DNA of 64,000 bases, taken from the NCBI GenBank assembly GCA_932294295.1, contig OW028584.1, positions 3,604,907 to 3,668,906 on the forward strand, in the 5' to 3' direction. Below, one piece after another: positions 11,970 to 24,479 of this stretch. This stretch comes from Alitta virens. Lineage: Eukaryota > Annelida > Polychaeta > Phyllodocida > Nereididae. The notes beneath the pieces were generated by a model, which saw only the letters and a list, made by a program, of their open reading frames with translations, was not told where the DNA came from and searched no databases. Both the position numbers and the translations under genes were made by a program. Numbering within the stretch: the stretch's first letter is position 1; every line of letters begins with the position of its first letter.

Positions 11970-12142
11970 CCGAGTGATTTCCATATAGTGACATGATTCA
12001 ATCAATAAGTGGCAACAATTCCGGATCCCTGCTGATGATGATGTGGCCTTCTTTTCTCAAAATGTCTGACATTGTTCTTCTTTTTTTGTCCAAATGATTA
12101 GGGTGTTCCAGTTCCAATATAGTATTTCTGAGCCATTGATGT
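11970..12142 (-). pseudogene. Gene A first recognised helical exon, damaged
   Basis: After a CTGCAG acceptor in phase 2, the frame HQWLRNTILELEHPNHLDKK aligns with gene D (QQWFRNTLSQLKTAEDLDKQ), and RDPELLPLID follows. It then meets TGA, and the exon is 173 nt against 193-196 nt in its paralogues, so its phase no longer fits the next exon. It is either a decayed exon or a recently shortened one. No upstream first exon was found. Confidence 0.6.
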
Positions 12143-12149
12143 CTGCAGT

Positions 12150-14185
12150 ATGAAGATCAAAATCAGAAAAATATAATGTACAAGCAAAATGTTACTCATA
12201 TATATATGTCACACATCATAGTATATATCAAATATTTCCTAATTTACTCTGATTATTTTAGCTTTGACTTACTTAAGTAAATGTGTGCCATCCCTCCTTT
12301 ACATGATCCTTAATTCTTTACTTTTTTGTTTAGAAAAAGTATTTTATTTTAATGAACATTGTTGATTCAATGCATTGACGTTTTATTTGCGATTAATTTC
12401 TGTTCCATTAAGTCTCAATCCTAATATTTTCTCATGTCTGTTAGACATATTTGATTCCGAGAGCCAAGTACTAATTACCTTTGATCTGTGGAGTATTGTA
12501 TGTTTCCCATCTTTCCCTGCAGGTCAATACTGACTCGTTCCCTTCTCAATAGAGTCTTTTCACTGGGCAGCCCTGAATTCAAAAGACATCTCTTCTTATT
12601 ACTTGCTTTGCTTTTCAAACATATTAGATCATAATTAACTCATTCTAGAAATAAAATGTTCTCAGGGAAAAAGCGGAAATCAATTGAATGATATGATCTC
12701 AAATATACATTAACATGCACTAAAAATACTGCTGCTAGGATGCACTTTGCTTCAGCCAATTACAATCAAGGGCGGGAACTTTTTCAGCCAATAGAATTGC
12801 AGTATTTTGTCATAGCCACCTGGTGGAAATATAGCAAATCTTCTGTGAAAATCCACTATTAAGGAGACAGGTCGAGTCTGTCATTCTGAAAATGACGTCA
12901 CGAATGCAATGCACATTTGTATTTTCTGTGTTTTTATTGGTAAATACGCGATGCTGTAAATTATGCCATACATAAGATAATCCACAACAAAAAAAAAAGT
13001 TGGAAAGATGGGGTAACTGAACAGAATGACAATGCCAGTTGTGTTTTTTTCTGATATCTCACCCTGAAGTGGTATTCTGAAAATTGAAAAATTGAATAAA
13101 TACCAATGTCAGATTTGTGCTTTGAACGTGCTCACTACATAGCTACTTCCAGAAACCATGGACGATAAAGCACAGGACGGGAAACCTGGCGACTTCAGCC
13201 TCGCTGGGTCTGGTGTTACTTGTTTCACAATGACCCTAAACCCCAGAAGCTATAAATTCAACCACAAGAATGTGATAAACCTGGCATAATATACCCTTCA
13301 GTAGCAGTGAATTCAACCCTCTTTGACCCAGTTGAGCTTAGTTAACATGCTACTTGGTCAATCTTATCATTGCACTTAATATAAACACCAATGATTGTGA
13401 AGTCTATATTTAAAGAATATTAGATACAATATGTATATTAGATACAATATGTATATCAATAATGCACAAGTAGTCGCACATGATGGAATAGCATTAAAAT
13501 TGTTGAGGCCACCATATAATACTGTAGCTTTACAAGATTAGCATGGTACTAGACTGGGCTAAAAAGGGGTAAAAATGAGATTAATGGGGTTGTTGACATG
13601 ACTCAAATGAAAGCAGAATGGCCAGATAAGAAGCTTCCAATCCTGGGCTTTTACGTCCACGCTAAATAGGGGATCATCTGACCATTTCAGTTGAAAGTGA
13701 CGTATAAAATTGACAGTTAACATGTTGTGTACCAAATAAGAAGTGATTTTTTTTTCACTGCATTCCAAAAGTCTGAAAATACCCTTGATATTACTCCAAT
13801 TTTTCCCCCTGAGAAATGCCTATTATGAAAACGAAACATTTTTGAGAGGGGAATCCCCTCAGAATAAAACCATGTACAGAAACAGTATGATTCATATAAT
13901 GGGGAATGAGTAACTAACCCTGACCTAATTTTGCCACATTTATTAAAATATTTCAAAAAATATTGAATACGAGAGATAAAGAGAAATATATTGTTTTTAT
14001 TTAAAAGACCAAACATACATACATTCAGCATACACCCAACATCATTCAAAACATGCATACAATAAGTGGCAGTAAAAAACCCAAGCCAGTGAACTGTACA
14101 AATAAAATAATATAAGATAAAAATAATACGAGAACAAATAACATTAGAATGGGATGGAAATTATAACCATAAAAGTTATAATAGA
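12150..14185. other. No gene recognised
   Basis: AT-rich intergenic sequence. The longest open frame (13717-14058, minus) has no recognisable motif, biased composition and no splice partner. No paralogue of the gene family exons is seen. Confidence 0.55.
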
Positions 14186-14189
14186 ATGT

Positions 14190-14466
14190 ACGGAAGGGTG
14201 TGGCTGGTGCCACAAAGTTGCCAAATCTAACTTAACTTTTAATTCCATTTTACCCAGTGTAATATCTGACAATAGCGGATATTAAATGAAAAATCTTATA
14301 TGAACTAGTGTAAAACTTCACATGAGTTGTGCTACAGGTAGAAATGCATCAAATTAATGAAACTGCAGATGCATGTTCCTTTGGTCAAAAGGCAATACCA
14401 AAAAAAGTTTAGGTTGGATCTGATAATATTTTAAAATTTGCTGGGCACCAGCCACACCCTAATGTA
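14190..14466. mobile_element. MITE, about 277 bp
   Basis: Inverted termini GTAC..AAGGGTGTGGCTGGTGCC on the left and GGGCACCAGCCACACCCT..GTAC on the right. Non-coding interior. The family is not named here. Confidence 0.65.
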
Positions 14467-15009
14467 CGCTAGGTAATTCTTCAAACAAACGATACCAAAA
14501 TATGTCTGACCCTGTGTTACCCTTACATATGGAACATTTAAAATCATTTATTCTGTATTTAGAGAATACATAGTATGATTGCAATTTATTTATAGTAGTC
14601 TGTAATGCAAATGTTCAGCAGAGAATGGCAAAGCAAAACCATAGTTACTACCTACCTGTTATTTATACTAATATCACGTTCCATGTTTCCACAACTGTTT
14701 TTAACTGCTGTCTAATATATATATAATTATTGGGCTTCTTTATGCTTCAATGCAAGTTGTCATGCTCTGCTTCATGTGGTCAAAAAGCTAAACATGAAGC
14801 TAAGATAGTTATTGAGGAAACAAATTATCTGGCACGTACACAGTATTTGAAAGCAAAATAAAATGAAGAAAAAAATAACAAGTGCATGTAGATACAGTGG
14901 TGTACTCACAAGTAGGCCTAATGTTAAACGGCATTTAGAGTATGCTAACCTTATATTTTCTCTCAGGTATGACATCATATATTATATTTAGCAACATATA
15001 CCCAGATAA

Positions 15010-15420
15010 CACAAAAACGTTATAATAACGTTAAAACAACATCATGAAAAAGGTTAGAATAACGTTATTTCGTAACATTGATATTAGGAAAAAGTGGACA
15101 GTCGCGGAAATGTTATTTTAACGTTTTATGTATCATGTTCGAAGTATGTTAAAAATAATGTTATTTCAAAATATTTTTTCCAACTGTGGCTTTTACATCA
15201 GAAATACATTGTTTAATAATGTTTTGCATTAATATCAATTTAACATTATATGGCAACATGATTAAGATTACGCCTTTATAACGTTTTCATAATGTTATAT
15301 GATAACATAAATTTAACATTATCTGCCACATTAAAAAGATGACTCTTTTATATATATAGGTTTTATAACATTATGGGATATCATAATTTTAACATTATAA
15401 TATGATAATATGATAATAAC
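15010..15420. repeat. Degenerate AACGTTA/TAACATTA repeat tract
   Basis: Repeated, partly palindromic units of the form ATAACGTTA and TTTAACATTAT, spaced about 20-45 bp apart. AT-rich and non-coding. Perhaps the edge of a foldback element or a diverged minisatellite. Confidence 0.5.
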
Positions 15421-15539
15421 TGAAAAATCATGAATATTTACCTTGCCAGTAGAAAGCCTTCCTCATTGAAGTTATCAGAACAGCCCATTAACAACTGTGA
15501 TGTGGTTCTTGTGAATTTAGAATTCTTACCAAACTTTGT

Positions 15540-17159
15540 AATCAATCAAAATCAAATTGCCTATACCTGTCAGTGGTCACATGATGGCCCTTTCCAAAAT
15601 ATCTTTATACCAAACTGTGCACTACAGCATAACTTAGGCCCTGGGGATGTCGCATGACGGGGTCAAAGTGCTTGCCTTTGTACGGCTGAATTTGTGACAC
15701 ATAACCTGTGTCCGATTCTGCTAAAAACCCAAAATTTGGGCCCCTACTGGTGCACTTTCTTAAAGCGAAAGTATTGCACCATAGCATGACTGAAGAAAAA
15801 AATCTAACATTAGTTTCATAATTCACCAAGTTTATTTATGTTATATGATCTTCAGAAATATATGAGATTTTGGTAGTGTACTCCCTGTCCCTTGAATCCA
15901 ATCATGGATTTGTCAATGCGCAGGTCCCTTCCCAAGTTGGTATTTTGAAGAAAATGCCTCATTTATTAGATCCATCAAAGGCTGATTTTATAGGTGGGAA
16001 TATACCCTGGTTGCCATTTGTTGGATATCTAGTATTATCAGACACATGGAGATATTTCCACAACGTCAAAAACCTATCCCTGACCATGACCTGTGTTTAA
16101 AATAGTGATACGGAATACATTATACATCTGTATGTTTTGAATCAACCTCATGTCATTACATTTTCAGACAAAATTCAAGCTTGCAATAGGATTGAAGTAT
16201 GTTATGATGAGATATATATATGTGAGAAATTACACTGAAATCTTACTTGTCCAAATGATGGTGTAAACTGGAGCCAGTCTGTCTCCCAATAACTTTATCT
16301 TCACAGCGCCCATCTTTAACACTAGCCTAAAAAAGCCTTAATTTCAGCCTCACCAGTGTCTGACCAACTGCAAGATTGTAAGACATTCTTTAAAATTGAT
16401 AATTACATGCAATGAATATTTTTATTCACATAACACAATATATATTATGCACTTCAAATAAATCATCATGTGATGAAATGCAGTAATTGTTACAGAGGGA
16501 TATTCTAAAATTTAGAATTAGGCCTAATGTAATTTATTCGGGAAAATATATTGCGCAGATGTTACGGATGCACATGAATTTGGCATACCTTGTAGCATTG
16601 CTCTGATGAGCAAACCTGTTTGTTTCAACGACCAAAATGTTGAATAGCTTGCAATCCTGACCTGAACACATATAATTGAAAAGGTTGACAGGTTCACAAT
16701 CATACCTGCAATGAAAAAAAAATTAATATCGATATCAACTGTCTCTGGTCTTGTGTTGAACACAGCATTTACATGATAGCTGCATCATAAATTTATATGT
16801 TTTTGATGAATAAATATTATTTATGCAGTGTCCATGTTACATGTAGTACGCATATAATAAAGTGAAATATTTTCTGAAATAATAAATTGTATAGCATGAA
16901 AACAATATATATAAAAAATTATGTAATCAAATTGAAAAATAAAAATTACCTGGGTGGATCTACCTGTAGACTCATCAAAAACACGATCCACTCTTGGATG
17001 AAAATCACCTGAATCCATGAGCCGGATCCAGGGACCATGGCCCTGACCATCCCCACCAGGACCAGGGTTATCAGTCTCAATTTCGCTTTCTACGTCACTG
17101 AATGAAAGGTCAAGGCCCCCATCACCCTCTAAACTACTGTGGTCACTTTCGCTGCCCAT
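15540..17159 (-). pseudogene. piggyBac-like transposase, multi-exon remnant
   Basis: Pieces in order along the minus strand: an ATG exon (17159-16950) with an acidic N-terminus (MGSESDHSSLEG...) and a GT donor; an exon at 16705-16589 encoding YDCEPVNLFNYM and VVETNRFAHQSNAT, matching the piggyBac block around 'ETN+YA'; 16085-15860 with VRDRFLTLWKYLHVSDN; and 15760-15550 with LAESDTGYVSQIQPYKGK, HPQGLSYAVVHSLV, a TAA stop, then GKGHHVTTDR. These are conserved blocks of DDE_Tnp_1_7 transposases. Exon phases do not join (0 to 2) and there are internal stops, so it is not functional as read. It may once have been a domesticated PGBD-type gene, since autonomous piggyBacs usually have few introns. 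Confidence 0.8.
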
Positions 17160-17829
17160 TTAAACTCCCGCAACTTTTGTGTTTACCTTTCACTATCATA
17201 TGCATGGAGTTCAAACCTGAACTTAGTAACCTCTGACCTGCTTTCACTTTTGTGTCAGCAATTTAGGATGCATTTTCAGTCTTGAAAATTATAAATGCAG
17301 ATATTGCAGTTTAAAGACATAAAAACACGATACAGCATATTTTAAACGATTTTATTAGTGTGGAAATGTGTTGTAAAAAGAAGCATTTTTATTTTGGCAT
17401 GGAGCCAAAATGGCGGACGTAGGCGTCAGGAGTTGATTTTGCCACATAAATTGCCTGATTGCTTTTAAACTACTGCTGATCATTCATAATGCCAATGGAG
17501 CTTTGAGATAAGGTTAGGAAAGTGAACGTTGAGTTTTTACATGTTGTTAATGCTTCATTTTTGCTCAAATGATGCGTTGCTAAGGGAAAGTAGGAAGGAA
17601 CAAAAATGTCCCTCCCGTCCGCTAGCAGTTGATGGACACGAACGTCCTTCCCGTCCACTAAAGCTGGCTTTCCATATGTCCGTTTTTTCTGTCCGTATAT
17701 CCGTCATCCGTACGTCCGTATACGGACAGGATACGCATCCCTTTGATTTTAAGTAATTACTTTCCATAAATACGTTTTTTCATCCGTTGTCCGTCATCCG
17801 CAGTCCGTATTTTGGCGATACGGATAGGG

Positions 17830-18470
17830 GGGCGATTTTTGCGGATGACTGATGGCCAGGCAAGGGCAAATTACCAAAATAAATTGCATTTAACAAGTGC
17901 AATGTATCCCTCTTTCATTGACTTAATTAGGCCCATACAACAGGAGATTCTGAACAAAAAATTACAATTTGTAGAAGTCAAGTGGTTAGCTGTCATTAAT
18001 TAAACCCTCACCTTTTATGAATTAATTGCAATTAATCGGTTTTATTGAAGAATTTCAAGGGCACAAAAAGACATGTTTACAATAAATAAATAGGTAAATT
18101 AATAAACGAATAGGCCTAAATTGAATATGTTTTCATTTGAATATATACAGTGCAATACACACAGTTGAGTGATGAAGTACTATCTTCAATAAGAAAAAAA
18201 AGTGCGATTATGTACTTAATTGTCTTTTAAAGAGGAATTAAACTTTTGTTGTAACTGTCATGATTTGCATTTAAATAAGGCCTATACAGCAGTTTTGTAT
18301 GTTTGAAATAAATTTTGTTTGAGAGAGAAATGGGTTCAAGAAATGTTACTCAAAACAGCCTTAAGTAATTACATTCTCAAAACCATGGCATGAATAGTAT
18401 ATTTTCTAGTGTTATTGACTACATCCTCAGGATTTGAACAGTAGAACTTTCATGAAATTAGAACCTCGCC
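17830..18470. other. No gene recognised
   Basis: AT-rich DNA inside the putative large inverted-terminus element. Only short chance frames. Confidence 0.5.
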
Positions 18471-18474
18471 CTTG

Positions 18475-18562
18475 CAATATTCATGAGAAGGTCTTAATTT
18501 TTGTTTTTATTTAGATGGTCAACATCTTAGATGAAAAGATTAAGACCTTCTCATGAATATTG
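18475..18562. repeat. Small foldback (88 bp)
   Basis: CAATATTCATGAGAAGGTCT and its exact complement form arms of about 24 bp around a 40-bp loop. Confidence 0.75.
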
Positions 18563-18757
18563 TAAAAATAGGTTATAGCCCATTATTCCGACGGTTCATT
18601 AATCCGAACTGTCGCTAGTCCGACGGTTAGTTTATCAGACGGGTCGTTAGTCCGACAGAAGACAGGCCTAATTATTTATAGATAAATACCTACAGCTCCG
18701 TTACCCATACTTGAAATTAGTTAGATCATAATTGTAATTATGCAATAAGGACTTATT

Positions 18758-18857
18758 AGATAATTGCTAATTGCAATTCACACTTGACACCTTGCCCTGA
18801 GTATATCTATACGTTCAGGCCAAAGTGTCAAGTGTGAATTGCAATTAGCAATTATCT
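18758..18857. repeat. Small foldback (100 bp)
   Basis: Near-perfect arms of about 35 bp (AGATAATTGCTAATTGCAAT, then TCACACTTGACAC, and complement) around a 30-bp centre. Likely a MITE. Non-coding. Confidence 0.75.
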
Positions 18858-18859
18858 AC

Positions 18860-20150
18860 AAAGATGTGTAAAAAAGATTTTGGTCAATTGTTTTCGGATT
18901 TAAAAAAATCTAGATATATTTATTCCTGCCTTCTATAAATTGCTATGAATGTTTAACTTATTTAAACGTGGCTGAATTGTGAGTTTCTCGTGTAGGTTTG
19001 CATATAGTTGGTATAAGGTTATGAGTCAAATTTATGTCAAAGAATTTCATAGAATTGATTTTCAAGTAGTCTAGATTTTGGTCAGTACCAATAATAATTC
19101 TCTTATGTTCTCCCTTAATTTTAGATATCACATTTTCATAAGTACATTACTGTGGTTAGAATTAAGTATGACACTAGATGATTTTTAAGAGACAGTCAAT
19201 TGAACTAAATTCAATTAAGCCCAATAAATCAATAAATCAGTTAAGAGGACCTAAATTTCAATGGTCAAGAGCTTATTAATAAGAGTGGCTTAAACATGTA
19301 AACATAGGCCTCACCGTACTGAAATTGCCATCAATACGGGGAAAATGGGCAATTAAACCCTCACACGTATAACTGAATTGCAGTATGCAATCTTTCAATG
19401 TCTTTACTTTCATCCATTCTCTTCTTTTTTCTCTCTAGCTTATTTCCTTTGCTAGCTATTACTTCTTGATGAATCTACCTCATGACTTATTAAATTTAAT
19501 AGCAGGGCATGTATTAAAGTTAATGTTGTCTGTGCACGTTTTGATTAATTGAGTTTATTTAAAAAGCATTCAGACAATAAAAACAACTAGGGGTAGCTGT
19601 ATATTAAACACAATATAACATGCCCATCTACATTATGAAATGTGCATGCTCAGCTGTAAAGCTTCATATAGGTTGGCTCTGTGCAAGCATTTTGAAACAG
19701 GCAGCTAATTCTGTTTGTAAAAAGAAAAACTCTTTTCTTAGTAGGCCTTTTATGTATAAGTGAAAATTATAAGCTCAAGGAGTTACAAACGTATGTCAAT
19801 CTATATGTATTTCAATCAATGTTATACCTTTGATCTTTTTGAAACACATATCAAATTTTATACTTCTATGTTCTAGACCATAGCCACTGCTAGCTGTGAA
19901 CCCAGAAATTCCATTCCTAGATAATATTACAAGCTGTATTGCCTTAGTGATATTTAACCTTGGCCTATGTGCCGACGTAATAATAAGGTTGACAAAGTTT
20001 GGAAACCACACTGGAAAAGGCAAATTTGACTCATTGCATGCTCACTGAATGTTTGTGGGAGGTCTGCCATATAATCCCAGGTTTACCAATTGATGATTTT
20101 GATTTCCATGTAGTAGATATATCTGAGCAAATATTGTGTACACAATATTG
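18860..20150. other. No gene recognised
   Basis: AT-rich DNA without recognisable exons or repeats beyond the elements listed. Confidence 0.5.
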
Positions 20151-20159
20151 AATCACACT

Positions 20160-20660
20160 GGTTTGAATCTTGTTTATGTGATCGAAGCTAAAGTGCATAT
20201 CAGAAAAATGAGCTCTCTGAGTCCGTAAATTTAGATCATTCTATAATTGAAAATGTTCAGTGTACTAAATACTTACGTGTTCACATTGAAAACAATTGAG
20301 ATTTGATACTCACGTTAATGAACTTATTAGAAAGTTGTCTGCTATCTTGATTTTCAAGATTTAAGGCATATTGTTCCTGAAGCTGTTCTTGTTTTAACTT
20401 TTAAGACACGTGGCTGCAACAATGCTTATGTTGAAAAAATTCATAGACTACAAAATAGAGCAGCTAGAATTATTTGTGCAAATTTTGACATTATTAACAC
20501 TAGAGGTATTGACATAGTAAAGCATCTAAATTAGCCGGCTATTTCACAAAGAACTTTTTATCAGCGCAAATTTATAATTATAATCATGGATATAAATAAT
20601 AATGTCTGTATATATGCTCCAGATCACATAGTAAATTCCATTGTAATGGCTTGTGATATT
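20160..20660 (+). pseudogene. CR1-type RT C-terminal fragment
   Basis: Degraded plus-strand frames include KYLRVHIENN (the usual KYLGV-I-N block), KTRGCNNAYVEKIHRLQNRA then ARIICANFD, and NTRGIDIVKHL. These are the blocks after the RT catalytic centre in CR1/L2-like LINEs. Several stops. No 5' part nearby. Confidence 0.75.
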
Positions 20661-20950
20661 AATGATGTTAACACGATATAGCTGTGCTATGAATACCCAC
20701 GTGACATATTGGAGAATTGATGTCGTGGAAAAGTAATTTATTTATCGTACATTGTAACCAATTACTATGATAAATTTAAACGTCAGGCAAAATTGTTATT
20801 TAGCTAAAAAAAAAAAAAAGTAAAAAATTATGAAATGTGCAAATTCGTTCCAACTATTTTTCAAAACAAAAAAAAATATTGAAAAAAAAAATTAGCTTTG
20901 AATTGTAGTTTCAACATGTGTATAAAAGATAGAATAAAAAAATTTCTCTA

Positions 20951-21490
20951 TCTATCTACCTTTCTACCTCTCTATCTATCTATCTATCTATCTATACTAT
21001 CTATACTATCTATCTACCTATCTACCTATCTATCTATCTATCTATCTAACTATACTATCTATCTACCTATCTATACTACCTATCAATCTATCTATCTACC
21101 TATCTACCTATCTATCTATCTAACTATACTATCTATCTACCTATCTATACTATCTATCAATCTACCTCTCTATCTATCAACCTATCTGCCTACCTATACT
21201 ATCTATACTATCTATCAATCTATCTATCTATCTATCTATACTATACTATCTAACTATCTGTCTACCTATCTATCTATACCTACCTATATCTATCTATACT
21301 ATCTATCAATCTACCTCTCTATCTATCTACCTATCTGCCTATCTATACTATCTATACTATCTATACTATCTATACTATCTATCAATCTATCTATCTATCT
21401 ATCTATACTATACTATCTATCTATCTGTCTACCTATCTATCTATACCTACCTATATCTATCTATACCTATCTATCTATCTATCTATATTA
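20951..21490. repeat. CTAT/CTAC microsatellite, about 540 bp
   Basis: Almost pure CTAT repeat with CTAC, CTATA and CTGC variants. Its only open frame is a Tyr/Leu/Ser/Ile-rich artefact of the repeat and is not a gene. Higher-order blocks recur, for example ACTATCTATCAATCTACCTC. Confidence 0.95.
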
Positions 21491-21939
21491 CTATGTTCAG
21501 GACATTTATTAAGAACACACAATTTATATATTGTTTTCATATCTCAGGTGTTTTACCACGATTTTACTGTATATTTTGTATATATCTTGTTCCCTAGTTT
21601 TTGGGGGTTGAAATAAAATAAAATAAGGCAGTGACTTGCCCTTATATGAACTCTAATCAACCAGGCAATAATTGCAATTAACTGACACCTTTGAACAAAC
21701 TATAAATACTGACAAGTCAATTACAATTCAGTGAGGTACAGTGACACTTTTTAGAGACAGTAAATTCCAATTAGGCCAAATCAATCAATTAGCTAATAGT
21801 ACTAATTTTCTACTAACGCACGTACATATGGAAAGGCTAGATACGGACAACGGATGACGGACACAGACAGGGAAAAAACGGATGACGGATGACGTGTATG
21901 CGGACCGCAAAACGGACATATGGAAAGCCAGCTTAAGGG

Positions 21940-22640
21940 TTAAACCATTTATAACGTGTTTGTTGTTGCATTCTTTACTTCTGTTCAGAAAAGTCCCATA
22001 GACTTAACATTGACACGGGGATTTTTTTATCTGCCGTCTGCCTTCATGACGCAACAAATATAAACAATCAGAATTGCGTCACAGACCACTGTGTTCGATT
22101 GTGACATCACAAAGGACCAAGCCTCCCTTGTACATATATATGTACTGATTAAAAAAGGACACACTGGCATTGTGTCCGCATGGTCCACTGGACAGACTGT
22201 AGCAAAGATGCCAAGTTCTTAAGTGGCGAATGCGTGAGTTTTGGCTCTTTCCAAACAGGTTACATCAAAATGTTAACGATTTTTTCTGGTCCTCATTGCG
22301 TGAGTTACAACAGGTGTGAAACTCACACCGAATGCGTGAGACTTGGCATGTCTGACTGTAGTGAACAATCAGAGGACATTACGTTCAATGAGAAGACTAT
22401 AGTATACATATAAGTTTATTTGTGAAGTGTGGTTATTAACAAAGTTATTACTTATCGGCAATTTTGAAACACCCCAGTGGCTCATTGATGTCTATTTACT
22501 GGCGCTCACAACATCCGAGAAAAAACGAGCACAGGTCTTTGTCAACAGCAGTGTCTCGGGCAAGCAAGGCCCCTCCAGTGAAAAACCACCGGTCCACATG
22601 CCATTCCAATAAGTAGCCCACACAGATTTTAAAGAAGACC
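21940..22640. other. No gene recognised
   Basis: Two short plus-strand open frames (22180-22413 and 22427-22612) have no recognisable motif, splice context or homology to other parts of the window. Confidence 0.5.
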
Positions 22641-22646
22641 AGTTAC

Positions 22647-23004
22647 CACTGTGTTTGTCACACAGACCAACGACTAATGTGCAGGTTTTGCTCGTTTACT
22701 CATTTAAAGTAAAATAAACAATTTTCGTATAGTCCATATGCTGGCATATGGTATTAAAGGTCTAACAATCAAATTACAGAATAATTAGATGTTCATGTGC
22801 TGAGTTTATGCAATTCTTGTTCTGACAAGCTGGCAATTCAGAAAAGTTGCCTAGGCTCAAAAATATGAATACATTTCTCTTGTATTTTTAAGAGAAGATT
22901 TCTTATGCTATCGGCTACATAGGTCAACAAATCATTTTGTTTGACGAGGTTAGCTAGGAAAGAATGCCCATAATTAGGTCGCTGGGCTGTGCCAGCACAC
23001 AGTG
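22647..23004 (-). mobile_element. MITE with CACTGTGT termini, single-unit copy
   Basis: Inverted termini CACTGTGTTTGTCACACAG... at 22647 and ...CTGTGCCAGCACACAGTG at 23004, with a GCGACCTAATTAT-type inner part. The interior carries one copy of the roughly 110-bp unit (TTGTTCTGACAAGC, GAACTGCC-like) that is present six times in the relative at 35538-36391, there in the opposite orientation. Confidence 0.75.
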
Positions 23005-23394
23005 TGATTGCATTTTGTTGGCAGCCCATTGGCAGAACTCAAGATGGCCAATCTCTGGCGGCCTATCATAGGTTCTTTAGTGGATTATTGGGGGGTTATT
23101 GGTAGTATTCGACTGGCAGTTTTCCGTGAAGTACATTTAGGCCACGCCCACTTGCCCAGTGGCAGTTCCCGTGCTCCACGTAGATTTCCCAGTCAAATAA
23201 AAATTCATGGAATTTGCACCTTGACACACTGACCAAAAAAAACAAACAAGACTCAATCATGAAAATAAACAATTGGCCTTTCACCTTTCAATCTTATCTA
23301 CTGCATGAGGAGTTGCTGGGTTCACAGTTTCTCAATCAAATAAATAAACTTTACCTTGCATTTAATTTTTCATGCCATCAAAAATTGCCGGTTT

Positions 23395-24470
23395 GTTCAC
23401 ATTGCATTTTTATGGCTAATAACATAAAAACGAGGCACAAATGAACGTCATTAGCGTCCTCGCTTCGTGATACATTTTATTAAACTGCTCCTTCAATTTT
23501 CGTTCGATTTTGAAAATTCCAAGTTCCTTATGTACAAAAATGTATTTGTAGTTCGCTTACGGCGTGAATTGAATCCATGCTGATTAATTTTTTTGTAAAA
23601 TGACTCTGAAGACGCGAATCAGCGACGCTCTCTATTACAGTTTTGCCGACAAATGATCACGTGACTATGTTTTACAGAACATTTGTGCTTCACGGAAATT
23701 TACGATTTTTTGTTAACCTCCAGTCGAATGCACTTTGTGCTTTACGAAACGTAGTCCAATACTACCATTTTTCACCGGCCCTCCAGCGGACAACCTTTGC
23801 CCTAGTCAGTGTATTGAAAGCGGACCTGTGCCAGTATTCTGTTGGCCGCCCATTGATTGCTCTCAGATGGTGCACCACTGGCAGCCAGTCATCCATTGTT
23901 CAGCAGACCATTGGCTGTAATTAGTCACCAGTCCTCCAGCAGATGGCAGCCGTAAGTAAGTTTCCACAGGGGAAACAATAAAATATCTTGGAGTCTGCCT
24001 TGATTGTTTATATAATTTACATGAATAAATTAAATCCAAAAACGTTTGTAACATTTGCCAAGTAAAAATCAGATATCAACAGTACTGAGACTTAGTGTAT
24101 TGCATCATGTCTTGTTTAACAAGCTCTACTTGATATTGTTGCTTGGTAAGCAAATTGGAAAATTACCTCACTGACATTATAAGTTCATGAAGAGTGTCGC
24201 CGAGTCGCGATTTCAGAGTCATTTTATGAAAAAATCAGATCGGAGATGTTTCCATTCAAGCCATAATTAAATTACCAATACAGTTTTGTACATAATAAAC
24301 TTTGAATTTTGAAAATCGGACTAAAATTTAAGGTGCTGTTTAATAACAATGTATCATGAAGTAATGACGTCCATGACGTTCATCTATGCCTCGTTTTCGT
24401 ATTCTTTAATACTTGCCAGGCAATATAAATGCCTGTGACATTTGTCAGTGATATTTGATATTCTAAAATG
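23395..24470. mobile_element. Foldback element with arms of about 240 bp
   Basis: The left arm (about 23395-23640) and right arm (about 24180-24430) are inverted copies with blocks such as AACGAGGCA, TGAACGTCAT, TGTACA and AAATGACTCTGAA. They flank about 540 bp of unique sequence. The arms also match 10660-10985. No transposase seen. Confidence 0.65.
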
Positions 24471-24479
24471 AAATGGTGA

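Larger units (their letters stand above)
4687..12142 (-). pseudogene. Gene A: ankyrin-linked cGAS/Mab-21-like nucleotidyltransferase, probably inactivated
   Basis: Five exons on the minus strand: 12142-11970, 10476-10339, 8933-8902, 7545-6727 and 6312-4687. All have AG/GT borders, and the joins from the second exon on are phase-compatible and match genes C and D. The product would be a helical N-terminal cassette, ankyrin repeats, a second helical/ankyrin region and a nucleotidyltransferase core. Lesions: the first exon has a TGA stop and is about 20 nt short of its paralogues; the long exon lacks one base near 5227; no C-terminal-lobe exon is found in the 4.7 kb left in the window. The catalytic residues are still present. 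A sequencing error could explain the one-base lesion but not all three, so I call a pseudogene with moderate confidence. Confidence 0.75.
17661..21931. mobile_element. Inverted terminal pair enclosing 4.3 kb (possible large DNA transposon)
   Basis: AAGCTGGCTTTCCATATGTC followed by CG occurs at about 17660-17681, and its complement at about 21908-21932. Both ends are followed inward by repeated TCCGTCATCCG or its complement. The right flank reads TTAAGGGTTAA. The interior holds two small foldbacks, an RT fragment and the CTAT tract but no transposase. It could equally be two separate MITEs in opposite orientation. Confidence 0.4.

Noticed and set aside
13717..14058. 113-residue minus-strand frame
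   Set aside because: Composition and lack of motifs or exon borders point to chance.
20898..21512. 204-residue Tyr/Leu/Ser-rich open frame
   Set aside because: It is a translation of the CTAT microsatellite.
22180..22612. Cys-containing short frames that could suggest a small secreted protein
   Set aside because: No signal peptide, no splice structure, and the cysteines have no repeating pattern.
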